A stretch of 24,525 nt of DNA from RYN-428 sp035695715. Its GTDB lineage: Bacteria > Planctomycetota > Phycisphaerae > Tepidisphaerales > Tepidisphaeraceae. The stretch lies in NCBI GenBank assembly GCA_035695715.1, contig DASRRM010000509.1, positions 1 through 24,525 on the forward strand, given 5' to 3'. Positions 13,736 to 21,878 of the stretch are shown piece after piece; the first letter of the stretch is position 1, and every line of letters begins with the position of its first letter. The notes beneath the pieces are model-generated. The model saw only the letters and a program-made list of their open reading frames with translations. It ran no database searches and was not told the origin of the DNA. The translations under genes were made by a program, and so were the position numbers.

Positions 13736-16700
13736 ATGGCCTCCACTTTTATCGGCGCTGGCAAGCACCATTGGCAACGATGTGCCTCCGCCGCGTTTCG
13801 CGCCGGCAACTGGCGTCAGAATAAATTCGCCCTCTTGATCGAAGCGCTCGAACCTCGCCGGCTCCTGTCGACCAATGTGTTGACATGGCACAACGATGCC
13901 GGCCGGACGGGGCTCAACAGCACCGAATTGTCGCTCACTCCCGCCAACGTCAACACCAGCACCTTTGGGAAACTCTTTTCGTATCCGGTCACCGGCCAGG
14001 TTTACGCCCAGCCGCTTTATGTTTCCAATCTCGCGATCCCCGGGCAGGGCACGCACGATGTGATCATCGTCGCCACCGAAAACAACGATGTCTACGCACT
14101 GGACGCCGACAGCAATTCCGGCGCATCGGGAGGCGTGCTGTGGCACGTGAATCTCGGTTTGGCGGCAGCGACGCCGAATAATTATTTCGCCAACCGGTAT
14201 GGCCCGTATCACGACATCGACCCGCAGGTTGGAATCACCAGCACCCCGGTCATCGACCTGGCGAGCGGCACCATCTATGTCGACGCATTTACCAATGACG
14301 TCGCCGGCCAGGATTCCTACTCCCATCACATCCACGCATTGAGCCTGACAACCGGCGCCGACAAGGTGGCGCCGATGCTGGTGTCGGCTTCAGTTCTTGG
14401 AAATGGGGTGGGCGGAAACGGAACGAGTGTTCCCTTCGTGGCGACCCAGGAGCTTCAGCGCCCAGCGCTGACGCTGTTGAACGGGACGCTGTATGTCGCC
14501 TACTCGGGATATGCCGACACCGACCCTTATCATGGCTGGATACTGGGCTTCAACCCGTCGAACCTGCAGCTCACCAGTGTCTTAAACACAACGCCAAACA
14601 CATTGCCGGGATCGAACAACCCCGGCGAGGGCGGAATCTGGCAGACCGGAGCCGGACTGGCATCGGATGGATCAAACCTGTTCCTGCTGGTGGGCAACGG
14701 GGACTTTAGCACGTCGCTGGGAGACTACGGCGATTCAATGCTCAAAGTCGTTCCCGACTCCAGCACCGCGGCAAATCCCAATATCACCGGCTACGGGCTG
14801 AAAGTCGGCGATTATTTCACCCCCTACAACCAGCAGGCTCTGGCCGATGCCGACGCGGACCTGGGCTCCGGCGGAGGAATCGTGCTGCCGGACCAACCCG
14901 GCGCGCATCCCCACCTGTTTCTGGGAGCGGGCAAGCAAGGAATTATCTATGTCGTCAACCGCGACGCGATGGGAGGGTTCAACGCCAGCACAAACAACGA
15001 CCTGCAGGAAGTGAACCTGGGGCACGGATCATTCAGCACCGGCGCCTATTTCAATTCCAGCATTTATTTCCACGCGACCGGAGATGTCCTTAAGCGATAT
15101 ACATTATCGAACGGCGTGCTTTCAGCAGCGCCGGCGGCGCAGGGCGCGTTCACCTATGGTTCAAACGGCGCAACTCCCAGCATTTCTTCCAACGGCAACG
15201 CCAATGGCATCGTCTGGGATCTGCAGAACGATTCGACGCATCAAGTATTGCGCGCATACGACGCGACGACGCTGACCGAATTGTACGACAGCAACCAGGA
15301 CGCCGCGCGCGACCAGATGGGGCCGGGCGTTAAATTCATTGTTCCGACGATTGCCGACGGCCATGTATTCGCCGGCGCCGACGGGGCCGTGAATGTGTAC
15401 GGATTAGTTTCGCCTCCCACCACTGCGCCGGCCGCCCCGACCGCTCTGGCGGCCACCGCCCTGGGCGCATCGTCGATCAAACTGACCTGGGTTGACAACT
15501 CCGATAACGAAAGCGGCTTCAAGATTGAGCGCGCGGTCGGCAACGGTCCATTCACCCAGATCGACATTGCCAGCGCAAACGCCACCTCGTATACCGACAC
15601 GACCGTCGCGGCAAGCACGTTTTATACATATCAGATTCGCGCAACCAACATCATCGGGGATTCGGCATATTCCAACACCGCCAGCGCCGTTACCGCGGCC
15701 TCCACCGGACCGGTTGACCTGTATCACTTTGATGCCGGGTCCGGCACGATTGCGGTCGATTCCGTCGGGACAAATAACGGCACGTTGACAGGTTCGCCGT
15801 TGCCCGCCTGGGTGTCGCCCGGCGAAACAGGAGCGGCGGCGCTGAGCTTCAGCGGCGACGGGACTTTCAACCAGTCCGCCAGCCAATCCGTCGTTACATT
15901 GAGCACCGATCTATCCCCAATTCTCGGTGCAACCAGTTCCCTCGACGCGTGGATCAAGACAACGCAGGCGGGAAACAATACTCATTACCAGGCGCCGGCG
16001 ATCACCGGCGTGGAGCAGGCAGGCGCGGGGAATGACATCAACTGGGGTACCCCCAATGCGGCTGGAGATATCGGGATCTATGTCGGGGATGCCGGCGGAG
16101 TTTACAGCACCGCGCCCATTAACGACGGGAAGTGGCATAACGTCGCCATGACGCGCGACTCTGTCAGCGGCCTAGTGCAACTATATGTCGACGGCGTCCT
16201 GCAAGGCAGCGGAACCTTCGACACCGGCGCCAAGACCAGCAAAATCAATGTGATCGGCGCGCTCCTGGATGTGCAGAGCGACGGCGTCACCCGCACCGGC
16301 GATAACTACTTCAACGGCAACATCGACGAAGTGCGCATTTATAACCAGGTGATTACTGCCAACGACGTTGACGCCCTGGCGGAAATTCCCGCGGCCCCGA
16401 CCCTGACCGGGGCGGCGGCAATGTCTGGCCCGGTCGTGCACCTGACGTTCACGGTTCCGTCATCGTTCACCCAGAGCATTGAAATCGACCGCAAAACTGG
16501 CTCGGGGGCATACGCGCCGCTGGTCACCGTGGGGGGCGGCGTCACCATCTATGACGACACGACCGTCACCGCCGGGACGCAATACACCTATATCGTCAAG
16601 GCCATTGACACAGCCGGGACTTCACCGGCATCGAACGCGATAAGCGTCACCCCGCCGGTTCCAACGGTTGTCGATGCCTTCACCTTCTACAACGATAGTG

Positions 16701-17647
16701 TTTTCGATAACGATAACGGGACGTCCAACATTACCGACCGCAGCGCGATTGCCACCGACAAGACCCCGCTCATGCCGGGCCAGACCGCGACGTTCGCCAA
16801 TTACACCAGTTATTCCCGCGGGCTCAACGGCATCCTGGTTGACGTATCCAACCTGAGCAACCTTCCGCGGTTTGAAGATTTCTCCTTCGCCGTGGGAAAC
16901 TCCAGCAACACCGCCAACTGGACGACCGCGCCGGTTCCGGAGCTGGTCAACGACTATCCGGGCCGCGGGACCGGCGGGTCAACGCAGATCACCGTCATTT
17001 GGGATGACAACGCGATTCAGGACGAATGGCTCCAGGTCACTTTGCTGGCCAACGCTCACACCGGACTTGCTTCCAACTACACCTTCTACTTTGGCAACGC
17101 GATCGGCGAAACCGGAAACAGCACGACAAATGCCCAGGTCACCACCGCCGACGACCTGGGCGCCCGCAATAACAAAACCGGCCTGAGTTCGGCTGCCATC
17201 ACCAATGTCTACGACTTCAATCGTGACGGCCATGTCGACACCGCCGACGAATTAATCGCCAGGAGCAATCATTCCGGACTCAGTCCCCTGCAGTTGATAT
17301 CGATCCCGGCTGCTTCTCAAGTCAAACTTGCCGCGGCGAAAACGACGGCGTTGCCCCCGGTCTATCGCGTTTCGCCGTTGCTTTTGGCATCCCCGTCGCC
17401 GGCGGAGCCAACTCCTGCGGCGACCCGTTCAAGTCCCGCCGCGGTCGTTGCAAGTAATACCACCCCTCTCGCGACGATTGCGACGCCGAGCCAGATTCCG
17501 GGGAACACGAAACCGCGCCAGACTGTGATTGGGAAACCCAGCGTCCCCCCAGCCCGCGCGCCCGCCACCGCAAAACCCGTCGTGTCAAAGGTGCAGCCGA
17601 TCCTCGCCCCGCTATTGGTGCACACCCTGTCCCCAGCAGCCCGATGA
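13736..17647 (+). CDS. Giant multidomain surface protein: beta-propeller, two Fn3, LamG-like, dockerin-like
   Basis: A 1303-residue exported protein. Residues 38-45 are LEPRRLLS, the N-terminal motif of many planctomycete surface proteins, within an Arg-rich unconventional leader. Domains in order: a PQQ-type beta-propeller (about 49-555; opening TWHNDAGRTGLN, with GQVYAQPLYV and IIVATENNDVYALDAD); a fibronectin type III domain (about 560-655); a LamG/concanavalin-like domain (about 658-880, with DAWIKT, KWHNVAMTRD, NGNIDEVRIYN); a second Fn3-like domain (885-975); a beta-rich region with a dockerin-like calcium loop DFNRDGHVDTAD (about 1160-1171), preceded by a degenerate half-repeat; then a Pro/Ala/Thr-rich tail (about 1190-1303). 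No PEP-CTERM or membrane anchor ends the protein. The role is probably adhesion or polysaccharide binding. The start is uncertain: ATG at 13731 is out of frame, and the site upstream of 13736 is weak. Confidence 0.88.
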   Translation: MASTFIGAGKHHWQRCASAAFRAGNWRQNKFALLIEALEPRRLLSTNVLTWHNDAGRTGLNSTELSLTPANVNTSTFGKLFSYPVTGQVYAQPLYVSNLAIPGQGTHDVIIVATENNDVYALDADSNSGASGGVLWHVNLGLAAATPNNYFANRYGPYHDIDPQVGITSTPVIDLASGTIYVDAFTNDVAGQDSYSHHIHALSLTTGADKVAPMLVSASVLGNGVGGNGTSVPFVATQELQRPALTLLNGTLYVAYSGYADTDPYHGWILGFNPSNLQLTSVLNTTPNTLPGSNNPGEGGIWQTGAGLASDGSNLFLLVGNGDFSTSLGDYGDSMLKVVPDSSTAANPNITGYGLKVGDYFTPYNQQALADADADLGSGGGIVLPDQPGAHPHLFLGAGKQGIIYVVNRDAMGGFNASTNNDLQEVNLGHGSFSTGAYFNSSIYFHATGDVLKRYTLSNGVLSAAPAAQGAFTYGSNGATPSISSNGNANGIVWDLQNDSTHQVLRAYDATTLTELYDSNQDAARDQMGPGVKFIVPTIADGHVFAGADGAVNVYGLVSPPTTAPAAPTALAATALGASSIKLTWVDNSDNESGFKIERAVGNGPFTQIDIASANATSYTDTTVAASTFYTYQIRATNIIGDSAYSNTASAVTAASTGPVDLYHFDAGSGTIAVDSVGTNNGTLTGSPLPAWVSPGETGAAALSFSGDGTFNQSASQSVVTLSTDLSPILGATSSLDAWIKTTQAGNNTHYQAPAITGVEQAGAGNDINWGTPNAAGDIGIYVGDAGGVYSTAPINDGKWHNVAMTRDSVSGLVQLYVDGVLQGSGTFDTGAKTSKINVIGALLDVQSDGVTRTGDNYFNGNIDEVRIYNQVITANDVDALAEIPAAPTLTGAAAMSGPVVHLTFTVPSSFTQSIEIDRKTGSGAYAPLVTVGGGVTIYDDTTVTAGTQYTYIVKAIDTAGTSPASNAISVTPPVPTVVDAFTFYNDSVFDNDNGTSNITDRSAIATDKTPLMPGQTATFANYTSYSRGLNGILVDVSNLSNLPRFEDFSFAVGNSSNTANWTTAPVPELVNDYPGRGTGGSTQITVIWDDNAIQDEWLQVTLLANAHTGLASNYTFYFGNAIGETGNSTTNAQVTTADDLGARNNKTGLSSAAITNVYDFNRDGHVDTADELIARSNHSGLSPLQLISIPAASQVKLAAAKTTALPPVYRVSPLLLASPSPAEPTPAATRSSPAAVVASNTTPLATIATPSQIPGNTKPRQTVIGKPSVPPARAPATAKPVVSKVQPILAPLLVHTLSPAAR

Positions 17648-17745
17648 GTCCAATCATTCCGGCTGCCTTGTGCTCGGGCCAAATGTCTTTTGTTTCTCGC
17701 TAGGGGAATGTGCTACGGGAACCTGCGATCCAAACGGGTCGCTGG

Positions 17746-18138
17746 CTATCCTGCCTTTTCTGCGAGCCAATCGCACGTAAACAGGTTGTACGCACCGGCC
17801 AGAAGCACCGCCGCGATAAAGAACACGATTCCGGTGGCGCCTTCAATATGCCAGTCAAACAGCCAGGCCAGTAAAACGGCCTCGGCAGCCGTATAAACCA
17901 GAATTAAAACAGCCCCGGCGGCATTTTTCTCAAATTTCGCCGCCCAGGTCGACAGAAAAAATGTCGCCCAGGGCAAAACCAGGATCACCAAAAGCCAACT
18001 GAGGATATGCCCGCTGCCGCGAAGAAGCATCTGCCGGGTCGACGGCTCCATCTGCCACCACGAGATGGCCATGGCAATGACGGCAACCCCGACAAGGCCC
18101 GATACGATCTTTCCGCCAATGGTTTTAAGAAAATCCAT
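17746..18138 (-). CDS. Four-helix integral membrane protein, unknown family
   Basis: A 130-residue membrane protein with hydrophobic segments at about 10-28, 42-62, 74-93 and 100-120, short loops, and the conserved-looking ending AGAYNLFTCDWLAEKAG. Family not recognised. The ATG at 18138 begins seven bases after a TACAAT box in a promoter-like element shared with two other loci, so the message may be nearly leaderless. A decayed second copy lies at 12533-12656, and the preservation of its ending and promoter shows that gene and promoter have been duplicated in this genome. It is convergent with the giant surface protein gene, 98 bases away. Confidence 0.75.
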   Translation of the reverse strand: MDFLKTIGGKIVSGLVGVAVIAMAISWWQMEPSTRQMLLRGSGHILSWLLVILVLPWATFFLSTWAAKFEKNAAGAVLILVYTAAEAVLLAWLFDWHIEGATGIVFFIAAVLLAGAYNLFTCDWLAEKAG

Positions 18139-18145
18139 CAGGGGT

Positions 18146-18200
18146 ATTGTATCGTGGTTGGGGAGGGAGTGGGGTTATAAATCCGCGAGGGATGTGTAAA
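18146..18200 (-). promoter_or_regulatory. Promoter-like element, copy 1 (130-residue membrane protein)
   Basis: On the minus strand: TTTACA (18195-18200), 15 bases, TATAAC (18174-18179), 22 bases, TACAAT (18146-18151), then the ATG at 18138. Either TTTACA/TATAAC forms a promoter with a short spacer, or TACAAT is a -10 box giving a near-leaderless message. Confidence 0.5.
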
Positions 18201-18216
18201 GGTTTTTGGAGCTTAT

Positions 18217-19233
18217 TCATCGAGAAGCGGAGGACACCTCTTCCAATTCCCCGCGCTCCCATTGCTCAACCGCTGATGGAGCTGCAAATTCGTCTCTTTG
18301 ACTTCGCCGTTTTTGGTTAGCGGCTGAATGCCGAAGTATCGCGACGAATGGGACTGCCGACGCAATAGCGCAAGCGAGCACGAAGATATTGCCCGTCGCC
18401 CGAGTCAGCGGAAGTAACTCCCAAGCCAGCAGGCACCCGATTATCAGGACGAACCATCCGAGCAGGACAAAAACGAGCGACCTGGACACTACGTCACCGG
18501 AACTCACCCGCATGCCCTGAGGTGGAACGCTTGTCCGAAGGATTAGGAACCAGATGATCACGACAGGCAGGAGGGAAAACAGTTGTCTGCTTCCGAATTG
18601 CCACCAGGCGAATATTGCGATTGCGACTGTCAGGGGAATTAATGTGACGGCCATCCAATCGTATCGCCGTCGCGTGATGAACAGTACGCCTTCTGGAGGT
18701 TCAACCGGTTTCGCTGGAACGTAGTTCGCCCCATCGTGCAATCGGATCGCAACTCGATGGCAATAAACCGGCCACCCTTCCTGCCGTTCGGCCGGGACGA
18801 CCCGGCGGAAAAAGCGAATAATCTCCAGTCGATCCTCGCGGGAAAAATTGGCCAGGCCCAGGAGGGACTTGCGGTTGAAGGCGTGGATTTCAATTCTCCA
18901 GTCAAGCGCCCGCCAACGGAGTCGTTGAATGTCCGAAACTCCAAACTGCCGTCGCTGAAACAGCGAACGGATTGAGATGAGCGAGTCATCGATCGACAGG
19001 CGACACCAATACGCTGACGCCAGTGCGTACATGCACACGAGCGCGATTCCCCCCAGTACACTCAGGCTGACCAGGAGTGCCGATGTTCTACACAGGCAAT
19101 CCGCATCCTCGGCGAAGAACGGACGCGAAGAAATCATCACGCCTGCGGCGATCCCAAACAGCGCCAGAAATATCGCGGTCGCAACGATTGTTGCGGTAAA
19201 TCTGGATCGAGTGTAACGAAATGTCTTGTTCAC
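18217..19233 (-). CDS. Polytopic membrane protein with possible PH-like domain
   Basis: A 338-residue membrane protein, family not recognised. Two membrane helices lie near the N-terminus (about 15-37 and 50-73). They are followed by a cytoplasmic block, YWCRLSIDDSLISIRSLFQ ... FGVSDIQRLRWRALDWRIEI, whose strand pattern (short Ile-rich strands, then a DIQRL turn) resembles bacterial PH-like domains that follow paired helices. A further four helices occupy about 193-300. The C-terminal tail is charged (KRRSQRDEF, ERGELEEVSS). It ends 79 bases upstream of the 130-residue membrane protein's start on the same strand, and each gene has its own copy of the shared promoter-like element. Role unknown; membrane-stress or envelope function is only a guess. 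Confidence 0.75.
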   Translation of the reverse strand: MNKTFRYTRSRFTATIVATAIFLALFGIAAGVMISSRPFFAEDADCLCRTSALLVSLSVLGGIALVCMYALASAYWCRLSIDDSLISIRSLFQRRQFGVSDIQRLRWRALDWRIEIHAFNRKSLLGLANFSREDRLEIIRFFRRVVPAERQEGWPVYCHRVAIRLHDGANYVPAKPVEPPEGVLFITRRRYDWMAVTLIPLTVAIAIFAWWQFGSRQLFSLLPVVIIWFLILRTSVPPQGMRVSSGDVVSRSLVFVLLGWFVLIIGCLLAWELLPLTRATGNIFVLACAIASAVPFVAILRHSAANQKRRSQRDEFAAPSAVEQWERGELEEVSSASR

Positions 19234-19279
19234 GATTGCGAGCGATTACTTTCTGCAGACTGGAGAATTGGCCGGGACG

Positions 19280-19335
19280 ATTGTAGCGAAACGGAGGCTG
19301 GAATCGCGGTTATAAAGCGTGGACGGAAATGTAAC
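19280..19335 (-). promoter_or_regulatory. Promoter-like element, copy 3 (338-residue membrane protein)
   Basis: On the minus strand: GTTACA (19330-19335), 15 bases, TATAAC (19309-19314), 23 bases, TACAAT (19280-19285), giving a leader of about 40 bases before the start at 19233 if TACAAT is the -10 box. Outside the boxes this copy is only loosely similar to the other two, so the conserved blocks and spacing are more likely functional than merely duplicated. Confidence 0.5.
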
Positions 19336-19612
19336 GCGTTTGAATGCGCAGGATTGCGCCAAACAATTCCGCACCAGCGATTTGCTCTACGTGAAGGAAA
19401 GAGCCGGAAAAGTGTCGCACGTGGTTGTATGGGTCGGCTCAATTGGCCGCTCGCCAAACGATGTGCCATTGATCCTCGACAGCACCGGCACCGGCCACGC
19501 CGACAGCCACGGCCAAGCCATCCCCGACGGCGTGCATCTGCGGCCGTTTAACGAAAAGGGATGGTATTGGCAAAGTTTGAGTCATGTGCATCGGGTGGTT
19601 GCCGATCGATAG
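19319..19612 (+). pseudogene. 5'-truncated NlpC/P60-like cell-wall hydrolase remnant
   Basis: From about 19345 the frame encodes the C-terminal half of an NlpC/P60-type domain: FRTSDLLYV (the usual PGDLLFF strand), SHVVVWVG with the catalytic His, LILDSTGTGHADS with possible third catalytic residues, and a final YWQSLSHVHRVV strand. The N-terminal half with the nucleophile Cys is missing. The first residues of the frame are translated from the promoter-like element of the oppositely oriented membrane-protein gene, so truncation probably happened when that gene or its promoter was placed here. The fragment cannot be an active peptidase. The family call rests on motif order. Confidence 0.6.
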
Positions 19613-19625
19613 CTGGCGCACCACA

Positions 19626-20096
19626 TCACGATCGAGCCTTGGCAGCAACTTCGATTGCAGTGACATTCTGGATCACCTTCTCCACCCAATCGCTTGCGCT
19701 GGGTTCGACGACGCAAACGCGAAATCCGTACTTCTGTCCTTCGATCGCGACGCCGGGGGAGTCGTCGATGTGCAGGTCGATTTTGAACGCCTTGGGCCGT
19801 TTGCTGGGTGAGGAGCCTTGGCCGAAGCATTTGCTGTGTTCGGTCCCATTAATCACGCGTTTAACGTAAATGCCATGAAAGCGCAGCCACAGCCGAACGG
19901 CGCGGGGATTGCGCCCTGATGTCGTGTAAATCCACAATTCATGCCCTCGAGAAGTGAGCGTGACGGCCAGATGCCGGGCACCTTTTCGCAGCGGTTCGTC
20001 GGGAAGGAATAAACGAAGAAACCATGGAAGGCGCGGCTCCCGCGCGGGATCGCCGTAGCAGATCAGCGTGTCGTCAAGGTCAAAAGAGATTCGCAA
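19626..20096 (-). CDS. HAD-superfamily hydrolase, probable phosphatase
   Basis: A 156-residue HAD-fold enzyme without a large cap domain. Motif I FDLDDT holds nucleophile Asp6 and acid/base Asp8; motif II is YTTSG (58-61); a Lys near residues 99-105 (SKRPKAFK) can serve as motif III; motif IV is HIDDS with Asp111 and Asp112. It should hydrolyse a phosphate ester; the substrate cannot be read from sequence. The start is a TTG at 20096 with GAGG four bases upstream; no ATG is available without losing motif I. It follows the 71-residue gene by 24 bases, probably in one operon divergent from argC. A nucleotide-end phosphatase role beside the RNA-repair-like genes is possible but unsupported by motifs. 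Confidence 0.8.
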   Translation of the reverse strand: MRISFDLDDTLICYGDPAREPRLPWFLRLFLPDEPLRKGARHLAVTLTSRGHELWIYTTSGRNPRAVRLWLRFHGIYVKRVINGTEHSKCFGQGSSPSKRPKAFKIDLHIDDSPGVAIEGQKYGFRVCVVEPSASDWVEKVIQNVTAIEVAAKARS

Positions 20097-20120
20097 ATCG
20101 CCTCGCTTCGCTTTCGGGGC

Positions 20121-20336
20121 TCAGTCGAACGAATATGCGCCGAAAAAATATTCGCTCGGCTTACCCTCGTTATACACCACGATATAAACTCCCTGGCCGC
20201 GCTCAATGTCTTCGTAAAAGTCCATGTTGTCTTCGATCATCTCCCGCAACACATCCAAATAAAACTGCCACCCGGACAACACCAACCGCCGCCCCGCCGA
20301 AGCCCTCGCGAAGTCGCTTGCGATTTCGCGATTCAT
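20121..20336 (-). CDS. Small unknown soluble protein
   Basis: A 71-residue protein with no recognised family. An N-terminal helix rich in Ala and Arg is followed by a Trp/Tyr-containing helix (GWQFYLDVLREMIEDNMDFY), then a compact strand region GVYIVVYNEGKPSEYFFG, suggesting a small alpha/beta fold. There is no membrane segment or signal peptide. The ATG at 20336 is preceded by GGAA plus a purine stretch seven bases away. It is first in a two-gene minus-strand unit with the HAD hydrolase, and faces argC across an 87-base divergent promoter region. Confidence 0.6.
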   Translation of the reverse strand: MNREIASDFARASAGRRLVLSGWQFYLDVLREMIEDNMDFYEDIERGQGVYIVVYNEGKPSEYFFGAYSFD

Positions 20337-20423
20337 CTCGTTTCCATTCCCATGTGACGACCGCCTTCCGCCATCTCGCGATCATGCCTACAATCCCCCT
20401 CTTCATTCTGGAGCTTTTTCGCA

Positions 20424-21410
20424 GTGGCACAACAACAAAATCATTTTCGCGTCGGCATCGTCGGCATCTCCGGTTACGGAGGCGGCGAAGCCCTTCGCCT
20501 TTGCGCTTCGCACCCCAACTTCAAAGTCGTCTACGCCGCCGGGGAAAGCAGCGCGGGCCAGAAGCTCGTCGAGCGATTTCCCGGCGTGCCGGGCGAATTG
20601 ATGGACCTGGCCATTCAAAAATGGGACCCCGCTGCCCTTCCCGAACTGGATGTGCTCTTCGCCTCGCTTCCCTCCGGCGAATCGAAGGAAGCCCTGGCGA
20701 AAGTGCCCGCAAAAACGCGCATCGTCGACATCGGCGGCGATCATCGCTTCGCCCAGGGCTGGACCTACGGATTGGCGGATGTCTGGCCGGAAAAAATCGG
20801 CGGACAAACCCGGGTGGCTAATCCCGGCTGCTATCCGGCAGCATCCCTCACGGCCCTTGCCCCGCTGGTCGCCGCCAAATTGATTGATCCCACCGGCATC
20901 ATCATCGACGCCAAGAGCGGCGTCAGCGGCGCCGGCCGCGGAGGCGGCGGCACCTTCGGATACGCCGAGGTGAACGAAGATATTTCCGCCTACGGCTTAT
21001 TGAAGCACGCGCATGAGCCGGAAATGACCAAGGCGTTGTCGCACCTTTCCGGTTCAACCGCTTCGCTCACGTTCACGCCGCACCTGGTGCCAATGACGCG
21101 GGGGATTTTGTCGACGTGCTACGGCAGGGGCAAGACAACCACCGAGGCGTGCACCGAAGCCGCCCGGGCGTTTTACAAAGACCGGCCATTCGTCCGCGTG
21201 TTGGATAAGCCGCCGCATAGCAAATGGGCGACGGGGTCAAACCTGGTCTACGTTTCCTACGCCGCCGACGCCAACCGCGCCATCGTCATCGCGCTGGGCG
21301 CGATAGACAACCTTGGCAAAGGCGCAGCCGGTCAAGCCGTGCAGAACGCGAATCTGATGTTGGGCCTGGACGAGGCGGCAGGATTGGGCGGCGCGCCGCT
21401 GTGGCCGTAA
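20424..21410 (+). CDS. argC: N-acetyl-gamma-glutamyl-phosphate reductase
   Basis: Third step of arginine synthesis: NADPH-dependent reduction of N-acetylglutamyl phosphate to the semialdehyde, in the cytosol. The 328-residue product has the usual ArgC length. The N-terminal Rossmann motif is VGIVGISGYGGGE (10-22), the active site NPGCYP carries Cys136, and the signature SGVSGAGR and the HAHEPEM segment with the catalytic His are all present. The GTG start has GGAG about ten bases upstream; a TACAAT box at 20389-20394 may be its -10 region. No other arginine genes adjoin. Instead it is followed at 18 bases by the RNA-repair-like kinase gene, so the four-gene run may share a transcript. Confidence 0.95.
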   Translation: MAQQQNHFRVGIVGISGYGGGEALRLCASHPNFKVVYAAGESSAGQKLVERFPGVPGELMDLAIQKWDPAALPELDVLFASLPSGESKEALAKVPAKTRIVDIGGDHRFAQGWTYGLADVWPEKIGGQTRVANPGCYPAASLTALAPLVAAKLIDPTGIIIDAKSGVSGAGRGGGGTFGYAEVNEDISAYGLLKHAHEPEMTKALSHLSGSTASLTFTPHLVPMTRGILSTCYGRGKTTTEACTEAARAFYKDRPFVRVLDKPPHSKWATGSNLVYVSYAADANRAIVIALGAIDNLGKGAAGQAVQNANLMLGLDEAAGLGGAPLWP

Positions 21411-21428
21411 GTGGAGTCGTTGACCCAA

Positions 21429-21878
21429 ATGGAACTGGTCCTTTTCATCGGCCTGCAGGGCAGCGGGAAATCCACCTTCTTCGCACGCAAATTCGCCGAC
21501 ACGCATATTCGGCTGAACATGGATATGCTCAACACGCGCCATCGCGAGCAGATTCTGTTTGAGGCATGCCTGCTGGCGAAACAGCCGACTGTCATCGACA
21601 ACACCAATCCCACGGTCGAGGAACGGGCGCGGTATATCGCCGCCGCCAAGGCACATCGCTTCTCGGTTGTTGGCTATTATTTCCAATCCCGGCTTGAAGC
21701 GTGCAAGCAACGAAACGCTGTTCGTTCGGAGGATAAAATCGTGCCGATGGCGGGAATTCTCGGCACCTACAATCGCCTGGTTCAGCCTACGGCAGCCGAG
21801 GGGTTTGATCGGCTCTACGATGTTCGGATAGAAGAAGGTGGCGAATTTATCGTGGAGGAGTGGTCCAGTGAAGTTTGA
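21429..21878 (+). CDS. Polynucleotide-kinase-like P-loop kinase (AAA_33 type)
   Basis: A 149-residue P-loop kinase. The Walker A motif GLQGSGKST covers residues 8-16 with Lys14. VIDNTNPT (about 56-63) is the motif that follows the substrate lid in the kinase domain of polynucleotide kinase/phosphatase proteins; the C-terminal half carries the Arg-containing lid EACKQRNAVR. The expected activity is transfer of ATP gamma-phosphate to a 5'-OH end of RNA or DNA, though zeta-toxin-like kinases share this fold. Length equals a bare kinase domain with no fused phosphatase. I chose the ATG at 21429; an in-frame GTG at 21411 lies immediately after the argC stop. Its last 11 bases overlap the Thg1-like gene, so the two proteins are probably made together. 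Confidence 0.8.
   Translation: MELVLFIGLQGSGKSTFFARKFADTHIRLNMDMLNTRHREQILFEACLLAKQPTVIDNTNPTVEERARYIAAAKAHRFSVVGYYFQSRLEACKQRNAVRSEDKIVPMAGILGTYNRLVQPTAAEGFDRLYDVRIEEGGEFIVEEWSSEV

Noticed and set aside
17690..17896. 68-codon plus-strand frame after the giant surface protein
   Set aside because: Antisense to the end of the 130-residue membrane protein and lacking any coding signal.
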